Source: Coix lacryma-jobi var. lacryma-jobi (Eukaryota > Streptophyta > Magnoliopsida > Poales > Poaceae). From it: a stretch of DNA of 64,000 bases. The position numbers and the translations under genes are program-made. Every line of letters starts with the position of its first letter. The first letter of the stretch is position 1. The notes under the pieces were generated by a model. That model saw only the letters and a program-made list of their open reading frames with translations. It was not told the DNA's origin and did not search any database. This document shows positions 20,845 through 31,800 of this stretch, in pieces. Where the stretch lies: the NCBI GenBank assembly GCA_009763385.1, contig CM019823.1:31461845-31525844 (forward strand), in the 5' to 3' direction.

Positions 20845-22792
20845 ACCAGATCGAGCGATCGAGCGACACATCATATGAGTGACGACGATGATGACGCTCA
20901 CTAATAATAATAGAGATATGGCAATGGCAATGGCTTTGCTGACAAGTGACGACGACATGACACGCTTGATGAATCACGAATATCCAAGCAAATGATAAAA
21001 TAAAAACCTCGCCGTTCACGTGTGTGCTTACAGTATTATACAAGTCATATATTAGGGTGCATGCATCGCGCCACATTCCAAAGGAATTTCTGCACGAGTT
21101 CAATGCTTAGCATATAATTGATTTATAGATTAATAAAAAGTGGAGAAACACTAGTACTGAAAAGCTTTTCCCCTAAGCGCCTACCCAACGGGCGACTGAT
21201 GGGGAGCAACGATCACCGGGCGTCCAGAGCCGCCCTCGCCTCCACCCCAATCGCCGTCGTCGGCCGTCGCCCTTCGGCGTACGGCAATGGCGACCAGCGG
21301 CTATCCAGAGTTATGGTGCAGTCCACATCTCCCCTCCCCCCTCCCACCTCTCTCCCAGGGCCGGTCCTGACTCCTGAGCCGGGAAGGGGCAAGAGGAGCG
21401 GTCGTGCTAGGCTCCCTGGCCGAGAAGGGCTAAAAAAAATATGTTACACAGTATACGTAGTACCAACAAGATTAGTCCTCTCGTAAAAAAGGATAGCAGA
21501 ATTAGTATAATCATAGAACCACACCTATGTTCATGTATACAAGTATTGTTTTTCACGAAGCAATTTTTCAGCCACAGACACCTATGTTTAACAATATTGT
21601 CTCACGAAACAATTTTTTCAGCCGCAGACACCTACGTTCACGTATACAAGCATCTTTAAAAGACTAAGCCTATAAAACATGAGATTCTTGTTAGAAAAAT
21701 AAGATATGTATAAATTATTGATGTAAATACTGTTTTTAATAGAAGTTAAGTGTGTATTGGTTATGTATATATATTATCTTCATTATTATTTTAAATATTT
21801 GTATTAAAAGCCTATAGTTACAAGTTTATCACGACCGGCCTTCTGCCACCACCTTTGGCCTCTGCATCTACGGTGAAGTGAGTGATGCGGCCGGCTGGTC
21901 GGATCCGGGGCCCTCGGGGCCGGATCTGGAGTCTACGCTCCTCACGGCCCCTGTTCGTGCCTGGCGCGACGGCGGCGGCTGCTATAGGGCCGAGGCCATT
22001 GGCGGCCTGGCAGAGAGTCGTGGCAGATAAGGGCCAGCCCGCAGGCGGGGCACTGGACCAGGCCGCGGTTGGCACTTGGGCTCTTCTGCTACTGCTAGAA
22101 GACAGAACGCCCCTCCGCTGCCCTCGTTCGGCGGCCTCAGTAAAAGTCGAAAGCAGCCCACGTCGGTGGCTCGGGCCGCGTTCTCAGGACCCCGGCCGTG
22201 TGCGCGAACGGATGTGGCCGGGCCGTCGCCGAGAGACTTTTCCGTGCGACGCTGCTGCTGCCGCTGCCGCTAGCTGCAGGCGCAGCGGTCAAGAAATCAG
22301 GCTCCACCCACAGGCACGTCCGCCGCCGTGGACGTGTGTGTGGATAAGGAGAGGAAGACAGGTGGGGACGTGGTCCAGGTCGTATCCCGGTGCGTCCCAA
22401 CGCAAACGTGCACGTGCAGGTCCAGTGTGTCTCCAGTGCACCAATCCGATCGTGGCCGCTTTGCTTGCTTGCACGCCAACGCCGATGCGCTGGCTGACGT
22501 CGACCACCGGTGGGGGGTGGCCGTGGCACCTCGGATCTATCTCCCCCAGTCCAGGAGTGGATGCATCATGCGTGGGTGGTGGACAAGGACGGCTCATTTT
22601 GTTTTCAGTCTTCCGTTCAATCTTCATTGGTGCGGACGTAGTGGTCGCCTGTTGGTTGCGCGCTGTTACGCGGCAGCATTCATCAGCTTCGCGTCTTGAA
22701 TATAGCTACAAAAAAACAACTTACTCCTATGTCCATGATGCAATGCAGCGATTACTCGGAACGACCCCTCCTTCCCCAAAAACATGCATAGG
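20845..22792. other. Intergenic region, no supported gene
   Basis: This holds the upstream region of the terpene synthase, then mixed repeats. A GC-rich block at about 21840-22690 contains a long open frame on the plus strand (21882-22799), but its Arg/Pro/Ala-rich product has no recognisable domain. CAGGGCCGGTCCTGA at about 21358 resembles the end of a hAT-type element, but no partner end was found. Confidence 0.5.
21527..21655. repeat. Short tandem repeat of about 50-60 bp
   Basis: Two to three imperfect units share CACCTATGTTCATGTATACAAG- and CACGAAACAATTTTTCAGCC-like segments. Confidence 0.6.
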
Positions 22793-23047
22793 ATTTTAGC
22801 TATATAATTTTTCTTTAAATTAGTCTAAAATCTCCTGCGAGTTAGAAAAATAATAGAAAATTCAGTCCAAATCATCTTAAAATCTACCAAAAACCTTTTA
22901 TGGGCCAAAAATACAAAGATTTTAGCTAAGATTAGTATAATTTTTTTCTTTAAATTAGTCCAAAATCTCCTGCGGGCAAGAAAAAATAATGGAAAATTTA
23001 GTCCAAATCATCTTAAAATCTACCAAAAACTTCCGGTGAGCCAAAAA
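22793..23047. repeat. Tandem duplication, ~126-bp unit
   Basis: Units 22793-22918 and 22919-23047 both begin ATTTTAGCTA and contain TTTAAATTAGTC and AAATCATCTTAAAATCTACC in the same order, with scattered substitutions and small indels. A transposon-end-like segment follows at about 23090-23125. Confidence 0.75.
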
Positions 23048-23420
23048 TATAAGGAGAATTTCGGTTCAAACTCGGTTCTTCATGTATTTAGCCCCCCTCG
23101 TGGGCTGATTCTTGATCCGCCACTGAGCGCACGCACCTTGTAACTGGATTCCCACTTGGTAGGGTAGATATCCTTTTATACATGCAATGCAAGGCTGTTG
23201 TTGCTTATTTGTTTGTTCTCGCCGATGCGTACAATGAGCACGCACAGGTACGCGACACTCGTACGTACAGTATTTCTTTACACCACCCGCCATGAGATGC
23301 AGTATTACATTAGTTGAATGGTCCAATCACGTCGCCATTATCCCGACGCCAGCACACCAAGTCGTCACCAATCATGAGCCGTTTCTTGTCTGCTCGACTG
23401 CTCCCCCATACGCGACGCAT

Positions 23421-23669
23421 TTTTTTAAAAAATATTTTTTTAAAATAGATTCATTTAGAAACTTTGTTGAAAAATGGGACACAGGGTAGGTCCACGTTAT
23501 GAAACATGACACCAAGCTATAGTGGGTCGGCGTCATGAGACATGACGCTGACCCTTGCTCGGTGTTCCTGGACATGACGTCAAGCATGTCCCTTGACGCT
23601 GATCCATGTGTCTCATTTTTTAAACAAACTTTCTAGATAGGTCTGTTTGTAAAAAATATTAAAAAAAAG
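23421..23669. mobile_element. Foldback MITE-like element
   Basis: The left 60 bases, including AGAAACTTTGTTGAAAAATG, recur inverted at the right end (AGAAAGTTTGTTTAAAAAATG when reversed). The middle holds repeats of TGACGC/ATGACG. It is non-coding and lies about 320 bp upstream of the first ARM gene start. Confidence 0.6.
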
Positions 23670-23987
23670 ACTAAAATGTAAAAATACCACTACGCGAGTT
23701 GACTGCTGCTCCATTCCACTCCCACGTCAACAATCCATACTCCTTCCCCAAGTTTCCCACGTCGAATTCGAGTTCTACTAGAGAGGGGAGGAACGCCGCA
23801 CAGACTCCATCTCCCTTCGCTTCGTCTTTCTCGAGCCCTTGACTGGAAAAGGCCGGCAGCCGGCAGAGCGCGCCCTTCAATTTCCCCTTCCCCTTTGTTG
23901 CACTTGCACGCGCGGGATTCCCTTTCGTCTCTCCTTTCTTTCTCGACCGGGGTCAGCGGGTCTCTCTGAGCTGGCGCCACCGCCACC

Positions 23988-26624
23988 ATGAAGTACAAGA
24001 AGAGCCGCGACGCCACGGGCCTCGAGTCCAACGGCGACGGCGGCTCGCAGAAAGGCGGCGGCGATGTGCCGCCGAGCATCCAGCTGGACATCATGGAGCA
24101 CCGCGGCGCCGGCCACGGCGGCGGCGGGCTCGGCACCGGAGGTCCCGGCTCGGCGTCCTTCTTCGAGCCGTGGCGCGAGCGGACGCCGGGCAGCGGGAGC
24201 GGCCACGGCAGCTCCTCCGGGCGGCCCAGCGGCGGCCGGGACCCGCCCGAGAAGCGGCTTACGCTGTTCGCGCTCCGGCTCGCCGTGCTCGAGAAGGCCG
24301 CGAGCGGGCTCGGCACGCTCGACTTCGTGTGGGCCACCGTCGTGCTCCTCGGCGGGTTCGCGAGCACGCTCAGCATCACCGACTTCTGGTGCGTCACCGT
24401 GATCCTCGTCGGCGAGGGCGCGCGCGTCTTCGGCCGCAGCCACGAGCTGGAGTGGCAGCACCACGCCACGCAGACCTCCACCGCGGGAGGCGCGCTGCGC
24501 TCCAGCTCCCGCTTCTTCCGCCACGTCGTGCGCGCCATCGTCGACCCGGCCGCGGCCGCCACCGGAGGCCGAGGCAGAGGCGGAGGCGGCGCCCGGCGCG
24601 ACGACGACGACGCGCGCGCCAGGGCCGCGCTGTTCCAGCTCCAGATCGTCGCCTTCATGAGGCAGCGCGCCTGGCACGCGCCGGACGTGTCGCTGCTCCC
24701 CTACACCGGCTGGGTCTTCGTGTCCAGGAAGATCGGCAGGCTGCTCAACTGGCTGCAGGTGCTCTCCGCGCTCGCCTGCGTCGCGCTCTCGGTGGCGCGC
24801 CTCTGGAGGCACGACTTCGGCGACGGCGACCCCCGCAACATGAGGCCCGCGCTGCTGCTCTTCTACACGCTGGCGCTCGTCGAGGCGTCGCTCTTCCTGT
24901 TCGAGAAGGCGTACTGGACGTGGAAGGTCTCCGTCTGCAAGCTGCTCCACCAGGTGAGCGACGAGTGCGACCTGGGCGCGTACGGGCTCGTCTCCCTCAC
25001 CCGCTTCTTCTACGACGCCTACTCGCGGTGCATCGCCGGGAGCATCTTCGACGGCATCAAGATGGACCTCGTCACCTTCGCCGAGGAGCTCGTCCTCTCG
25101 GACTTCCTCGACGAGCAGCTCATCGGCGTGCGCATCCTGCAGCGGTTCGTCAACAGCGAGCGCTCCGCAAGCGACACGCTGCGCAAGGTCGGCACCACCC
25201 CGAGGTCCATCGAGCGCCTCGTCGAGATGCTCAACTGGAAGCGGCCCGAGGAGGAGGAGGTGCGGCGGTGCGCCGCCGAGATCGTGTCCAAGCTCGCCGG
25301 CAAGCGTCAGAACGCGCTCCGGGTGTCAGGCATCCCTGGGGCCATCGAATCCGTCACGTCCCTGCTCTACACCGGCAGGGGTCCGCCCGTGTCCGGAACG
25401 CACCCGCAGCTGCCCGCCGCCGCCGAGCACGGGGCCTCACCGGCGAGCCGCGGCTACGACCACCTGCAGTTCAACCTGCTGGGCCTGCTCATCCTCAAGA
25501 GGCTCGCCAGGGACCACGACAACTGCGGCAAGATCGGGAACGCGCGAGGCCTGCTCGCCAAGGTCATCAACTTCACGCAGGCGTCGCCGGTTCTCCTCCG
25601 GAACCCGCACGTGACCGACTCGCAGGTGAGCGCCGTGAAGCGCGCGCTCAAGGTGGTCAAGATGCTCGTGTCCACGACGGGTAACACGGGGAAGGCGCTC
25701 CGGGAGGGCGTCGCCGAGAACGTGTTCACGGTCAGCAACCTGCGCGACATTCTGCGCTACGGGCAGCAGCACAGGGAGCTGCAGAAGCTTGCCACGGACG
25801 TGCTGACCGGGCTGGCCATGGACGACGGCGGCAAGGAGGCCATCGTGGCCACCGGAGGCGTCGTCAAGCTGCTGCTGTCGATGTTCTTCGACTCCCAGGA
25901 GACGGAGCTCGGCTGCGAGGCCGGCGAGGCGCTGGCGATGCTGGCGCTGGAGAGCGAGGCCGGCTGCGCGGCGATACTCAAGCGCGCCGACGTGCTGGAC
26001 CAGCTCGTGTCGGCGTTGCAGGACGGCGACGCACGGCGACTGAACGCGGCCAGGGTGCTGCGGAACCTGTGCGCGTACTCGGGGCAGCAGCAGAGGGAGC
26101 GGCTGCGCGCGGTGACCATCAGGGCCCTGCCGGCGGTGCTGAACGCCACCATGGTGGACAGAGATAAAATCCTCGAGGTGTCCGTGGGCCTGACGACGCA
26201 GATCTGCGAGTTCATCGACGGCGAGCAGTTCGCCGCCGAGCTGCGCGGCGCCGGCGTGGCGGACGAACGGGCATACGTGGAGCGCCTGGCGAGCATCCTG
26301 CGGCAGTACAGGTACCCGGAGATCAGGGTCCCGCGAATGCGACGGTTCGTGGTGCATCAAGTCATCTGGCTCATGACGAGTTCGGGCGGCCGCGGCGATG
26401 GCGGCGGCAGGTACGCAGAGCTCCTTAGGGAGGTGGGCATGGAGCGGCTGCTAGAGTCTGTCGCCGACACCACGTCGGAGCTGGAGTGCTACCACGTTTT
26501 CTCAGGAAGCGTGGGCATCAGCAAGCACCGTGAGAGCTTCTCCGCCATTGTGGACTCTGCGCTGGAGCTGATCGCCGGCACCGGTGATGGAGCCCGAGCT
26601 GAAAGGTTGCACGGAAATGCATAA
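23988..26624 (+). CDS. ARM-repeat protein with N-terminal membrane segments (copy A)
   Basis: A single exon of 878 codons from the ATG in GCCACCATGA, a good plant start context. The first ~85 residues are Gly/Ser-rich and probably disordered. Hydrophobic segments follow at about residues 105-145 (VWATVVLLGGF, WCVTVILVG), about 243-265 (LNWLQVLSALACVALSV) and about 285-308 (LLLFYTLALVEASLFLF), suggesting several membrane passes. From about 400 on, helical repeats of armadillo type appear, for example VERLVEML- and LQKLATDVLTGLAMDD-like units, up to a conserved SGSVGISKHRESF end. ARM repeats bind partner proteins. I recognise a plant-specific ARM-superfamily family but no function. Copy B lies at 35445. 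The long antisense frames here follow from GC-rich third positions. Confidence 0.85.
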   Translation: MKYKKSRDATGLESNGDGGSQKGGGDVPPSIQLDIMEHRGAGHGGGGLGTGGPGSASFFEPWRERTPGSGSGHGSSSGRPSGGRDPPEKRLTLFALRLAVLEKAASGLGTLDFVWATVVLLGGFASTLSITDFWCVTVILVGEGARVFGRSHELEWQHHATQTSTAGGALRSSSRFFRHVVRAIVDPAAAATGGRGRGGGGARRDDDDARARAALFQLQIVAFMRQRAWHAPDVSLLPYTGWVFVSRKIGRLLNWLQVLSALACVALSVARLWRHDFGDGDPRNMRPALLLFYTLALVEASLFLFEKAYWTWKVSVCKLLHQVSDECDLGAYGLVSLTRFFYDAYSRCIAGSIFDGIKMDLVTFAEELVLSDFLDEQLIGVRILQRFVNSERSASDTLRKVGTTPRSIERLVEMLNWKRPEEEEVRRCAAEIVSKLAGKRQNALRVSGIPGAIESVTSLLYTGRGPPVSGTHPQLPAAAEHGASPASRGYDHLQFNLLGLLILKRLARDHDNCGKIGNARGLLAKVINFTQASPVLLRNPHVTDSQVSAVKRALKVVKMLVSTTGNTGKALREGVAENVFTVSNLRDILRYGQQHRELQKLATDVLTGLAMDDGGKEAIVATGGVVKLLLSMFFDSQETELGCEAGEALAMLALESEAGCAAILKRADVLDQLVSALQDGDARRLNAARVLRNLCAYSGQQQRERLRAVTIRALPAVLNATMVDRDKILEVSVGLTTQICEFIDGEQFAAELRGAGVADERAYVERLASILRQYRYPEIRVPRMRRFVVHQVIWLMTSSGGRGDGGGRYAELLREVGMERLLESVADTTSELECYHVFSGSVGISKHRESFSAIVDSALELIAGTGDGARAERLHGNA

Positions 26625-26913
26625 AAGGGCAGCGAATAAATGCACTCATTTTTCCAAATTCACAGTGTAAAAAGAATCTAAAGAAGTACAGTACCCAAAT
26701 GACAAGGGACACCGTAGAATTTAACGTTTTGTACATAGAGAGACTCGCATGCCATGCCAAACAAGGATGGTTTCGTCAAGTAGCGAATAAATGCAATAGT
26801 TCCACACACTTGTACAATTACATAAAGGAGTTGCTATATTTTAGCACATTTTTCTATATTTTAGTTCATAAATGCTTATTACAAATTTTAAGAAAATAAT
26901 CTTATACAATTAA
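26625..26913. other. 3' flank of ARM copy A
   Basis: AT-rich DNA with no gene visible, presumably the 3' UTR and polyadenylation region. Confidence 0.5.
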
Positions 26914-26989
26914 CTAATTCACATTTTTTTCTATAACCAAACAATGACAAAATTGCATGTTACCAGAAGAAGAACAAATGAAAATCAGA

Positions 26990-27324
26990 CACCCAAGATA
27001 TACAAAAATATAATCCTTCACTAATGGATTTGTGGCCTTGGACTTGTTCTTCTTGATCATTGATGAATCCTTTCTTAGCAAGTGTTGAGAGCATTTCATA
27101 AGTCTTCTTCATGAGCATGGCGTGATCTCCATCCTCTCCCCTTCATTGCTTAAATCTTCACTTGAGTTTGACGAAGGGATGACAATATTCTTGGCCTTTT
27201 TCTTAGTCTTCTTCCTTGTCTCAGCCCTGAAGGCAAGATCCTTGTGCATGGATGACTCCTTAGTTTCTCCATGGACTGACATCTCATAGGCCCGAATCAT
27301 GTTTACAAGCTCATATAGCTCCAA
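26990..27324 (-). pseudogene. Retrotransposon gag fragment (Copia-like relic)
   Basis: The minus-strand frame reads LELYELVNMIRAYEM, then a Lys-rich tract (RKKTKKKAKN) and a Ser/Glu stretch. This resembles the end of the gag-polypeptide domain (ELxxxLxAHEM followed by basic linker) of plant Copia elements. It breaks near 27110 and continues in another frame. No LTRs belonging to it were found. Confidence 0.4.
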
Positions 27325-27345
27325 TTTATCGAGGTCCTTTCCAGC

Positions 27346-27473
27346 ACTCTGTTTAGCATGACTTATAAGCCGACTGATAAGCTAAAATGACTTATTTTAT
27401 TATGAGAGAAAAATACTATTCCACAATTGATTTGTACATATTAAAGTTGGCTTATAGCTCAAGCAAACAGAGT
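27346..27473. mobile_element. Short hAT-like MITE
   Basis: Left end ACTCTGTTTAGCATGACTTA and inverted right end ACTCTGTTTGCTTGAGCTA form ~28-bp TIRs around 128 bp. The target duplication is unclear. Confidence 0.55.
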
Positions 27474-27608
27474 AAGATGCATGAGACAAGAGAGTTTATC
27501 TCCTCAATAAGAACATTTAAGCTAGTATGCATGTATTGCGAAGTTCATCTTGAAAGCGTGAAGCTTGGTCTTAAGAACATGATATCGGTAATTACGAATG
27601 GTGGTGAT

Positions 27609-28832
27609 TGTTAGATTTATTATGGGCCAGGCCCAATAATATATTTAATAAATCAATAACTCTATGGTGTAATTATGGGAATTATTGTTTGTACCGGATT
27701 GGAATTTAAAGGGACGTTGACTCAACTTATATGGTGGGATTTATTCCATCTAATTTGAGAAGTTGTGAAACGGACCAAGGCGTGCCACACGCGCGCGCGC
27801 CGCCGCCGCCGCCGGCCGGGCCGAGCACGGGCACGGGCACGAGCCGTGGCGAGGCAGGTGAGCGTGGCGTGTTAATTTTGTTTTAATACGCAATAATCAC
27901 GCCGCACTAACCATGCCTTAATCACGGGAGTTACAACTCTTTATCTCACCATGATGAAGGAAGTTTTAACTCTTTTAATGGCCTGTCTCCTCATCTCCTG
28001 CGCTCTCCCTGCGCCCGTACGGGAATAAAAGGAGCAGCGCCTCCTCCTGTGCGCTAGGCTGAATTCCCTTCATTCTTTCTCTCCAACCCGAACACATTCC
28101 AGAGCTCAGTTCCGCTGCAGGAAAGGCTTTCCCATCTCGTTCATCCGCGCGCACGGAGGAGCGAGAGGGCAGGTGCCTCCGGAGCCAGTGTCGATCGAGA
28201 CCTTGCACGAGGGATCGGCAATTAGGTTTTTGGGGAGCGACTACGCGACTGCCCGAACGATCTTCGCCGCCATTCTTCTTCTTCAGGAGGATCGCCGTCG
28301 TCGTCTTCTTCCCAGCGAAGTTGCTGCTACTGTTCATCTTCTTCCCGGTGATTGGACGTTCGTCTTCTTCCCGGTGATTGGCTGTTCGTCTACTTCCCGG
28401 TGATTGGTTTTCGTCTTCATCTACTGCAATATGACCAAGGAAGTTGGACAAGGATCTGGATCTGCGCTAAGGATGGACGGGTATGAACTGTTCATCTTCT
28501 CTCTGTTTTTCGTAACTCAGTATTTTGTTCCGTCATGCTGTTTCAGTAGCACTGTTGAATATGTTGCAGTAGCTCTGATTCGTAGTTTTAGTAGTTGCTG
28601 CTTATATGTTTCAGTAAGTCTGTTATGTTGTTTCACATGCTTTCCTGCAGTAGATGATTTATTATGTTTTATCATCATATATATGATTCACATGCTTCTT
28701 TCACATATGTGCCGTACTGCTATGGTCGTATGTGATATTATGAAATCACTTTTATATTATCTCTGTTATGTCGTCATCATAATGTTAATTTACGGAATTA
28801 AAATGACATGGAAATTGCCTTTATTTCTAACA
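27609..28832 (+). repeat. 5' LTR of the Copia element
   Basis: 1224 bp. It includes a GC-rich microsatellite-like patch (27790-27865), a possible TATA-like GGGAATAAAAGG at about 28020, and the start codon proposed for gag (28431) followed by a splice-donor-like GGTATGA at 28480. Confidence 0.95.
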
Positions 28833-31800
28833 ATCCAAAAACCTAATTGTAGGCATTTTTGTGTCAGTGATTTTGCTGCCGTGTTAAAACCTGATGCTTT
28901 TGATGGGAAAAACTTCTTGATATGGAGAGCTAAGATGGAATTGTGGCTAATTGCTATGTCATGCTTTCATGTGATTGAGGGCAAGCCTGATAACTTGTCT
29001 CCTGAGGATGAGGCTAAGTTTAAGGCTGATGACAACCTCTTTCGAGGAGCAGTGATTAGCGCACTTGATGCAAAATTCCAGAAAAGCTACATCATACTTC
29101 CCACGGGTAAAGAGCTGTGGGATGCACTTGTGGGAAAGTTTGGAGTTACCGATGCTGGTAGCGAGCTGTATCTTATGGAGCAACTGTATGACTACAAGAT
29201 GGTTGAGAACCGATCTGTAGTGGAACAGGCTCATGAGATTCAGGCACTAGCAAAGGAACTTGAGCTTTTTCCTTGTCCTCTTCCTGACAAGTTTGTGGCT
29301 GGCGGTATTATCGCTAAGCTGCCACCGTCATGGAAGGACTTTGCTACCTCTCTCAAACATAAGAGACAAGAGTTCAATGTGGAAGAGCTCATTGGCACTC
29401 TTGATGTTGAGGAGAGGGCGAGAGCAAAGGACAATGGAAAAGATGTTGAGACCTCTACTGCCAATGTGGTGCAGAAGAGAAACTCCAAATTCCGCAAGTA
29501 CAAAAAGAAGAAAAACCAGAACAAGCAACAGAACATTCCTAAGACCAATCAGACAACACAATTTAAGAAAAAGGACAACAACAACAAGAAGGGAGGATGC
29601 TTTGTCTGTGGTAGTGATGCGCATCGGGCAAGTGAGTGTCCTGATCGCAAATACCACCGGGACAATAAATCAGCAAATGTTGTTACTACTGACAATGGTG
29701 AAGGAACATCTGGGTATGGTAATTCTTTACCATTCGTTCTTTCCGTTTGTAATTCACCTGGGTGGTGGATGGACAGTGGTGCAAATATACATGTGTGTGC
29801 TGATGTACCTCTATTTTCCTCCTACCAGGTCGGGAGGTCTGGCGCCTTGTTGATGGGAAATGGGTCGCGTGCTCATGTTCTTGGTGTTGGTACAGTCATT
29901 CTGAAATTTACTTCGGGAAAGACAGTGCCATTAAAGAGCGTGCAGCATGTGCCCTCTATCAAGAAAAATCTTGTTAGTGCTTCCATGTTGTGCCGAGATG
30001 GCTACAAAGTTGTTCTTGAGTCGAATAAATGTGTTCTGTCTAAACATGGTTTGTTTATTGGTAAAGGATATGATTGCGGAGGTTTGTTCCGCTTATCGTT
30101 GCATGATGTGTGTAATAAACTGGTGAATTCTGTTAATATTTCTGATGAGTCAGATTTATGGCATTCACGTTTCTGTCATGCAAGTTTTGGCTGTTTAATG
30201 CGGTTAGCAAATCTGAATTTAATTCCTAAATTTAATTTAGTCAAAAAGTCTAAGTGCCATGTGTGTGTTGAATCGAAACAACCTCGCAAGCCACACAAGG
30301 CTGCTGAGGCGAGGAACTTGGCACCTCTAGAACTTGTGAATTCCGATCTGTGCGAGATGAACGGAATTTTGACTAAAGGCGGTAAAAAATACTTTCTCAC
30401 CTTTATAGATGACTCCACTAGGTTCTGCTATGTGTATCTCTTAAAATCAAAAGATGAAGCGTTTAATTATATTAAGGCCTATAAAGCTGAAGTTGAGAAC
30501 CAACTTGAGAGGAAAATAAAACGTTTAAGGTCCGATCGAGGTGGAGAATATTTCTCTAATGTGTTCGATGAGTTCTGTGTGGAACATGGGATTGTTCATG
30601 AGAGGACACCGCCATACTCACCACAATCCAATGGGATTGCTGAAAGGAAAAACCGCACTCTAACAGAGCTTGTGAATGCAATGTTGAGTACAGCGGGATT
30701 ATTCAAGGAATGGTGGGGTGAGGCGATTTTGACAGCGTGTCATGTCCTGAACAGAGTTCCAACTAAGAACAAAGAGATCACACCATTCGAGGAATGGGAA
30801 AAGAGAAGATTAAATCTCTCATATTTACGCACTTGGGGTTGTTTGGCTAAGGTGAATGTGCCAATCAACAAGAAGCGTAAACTTGGACCTAAAACAGTTG
30901 ATTGTATTTTCCTAGGTTATGCTTTTCACAGCGTTGGGTATAGGTTCTTAATTATTAAATCTGATATTCCTGATGTGTATGTTGATACAATCATGGAATC
31001 GAGAGACGCAACATTTTTTGAGAATGAATTTCCAATGAAGAATACACCTAGTGAAACAAGTGAAACAAGTCATGAGACTATAATTCCCTATGAACCAGAA
31101 CAAATAGATCATGCTGAGGATACTCATGTGCACATCCCTGAGGAGGATGACACTATAGTTACTCGAAAGAGTAAGAGACAAAGGGTTGCAAAATCTTTTG
31201 GTGATGACTATATAGTGTACCTTGTGGAAGACACACCAACCACTATTAGACAGGCATATTCCTCTCCTGATGCTGACTTGTGGAAGGAAGCTGTTAGGAG
31301 TGAGATGGAATCTATTATGTCTAATGGATCTTGGGAGGTTGTTGACCGTCCTTATGGTTGTCAACTTATAGGTTGCAAATGGATATTCAAGAAAAAGCTT
31401 AGGCCTGATGGTACCGTTGAGAGGTACAAGGCAAGGCTTGTGGCCAAAGGATACACCCAAAAGGAGGGTGAAGAATTCTTTGACACCTATTCACCAGTTG
31501 CTCGTTTGACTACAATTCGCACTTTGATTGCCGTGGCAGCCTCATATGGTCTTATCATTCATCAAATGGATGTAAAGACTGCTTTCCTAAATGGAGAGTT
31601 GGATGAGGAGATCTATATGGATCAGCCAGAGGGCTTCATTGCGGATGGTCAAGAGAACAAGGTGTGCAGGTTGTTAAAGTCATTATATGGCCTGAAACAA
31701 GCACCTAAGCAATGGCATGAAAAATTTGATAATACTCTACTAGCTGCTGGCTTTGTTGTGAACGAAGCTGACACATGTGTGTATTATAGGTATGGTGGGG

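Noticed and set aside
21882..22799. 305-codon plus-strand frame
   Set aside because: Arg/Pro-rich with no domain, crossing a GC-rich to AT-rich border; no splice or promoter support.
23877..24950. Long antisense open frames over the ARM-repeat genes (also 35484-36371 and 36825-38084, minus strand)
   Set aside because: They mirror GC-biased codons of the sense genes and show no domain, start context or splice signals.
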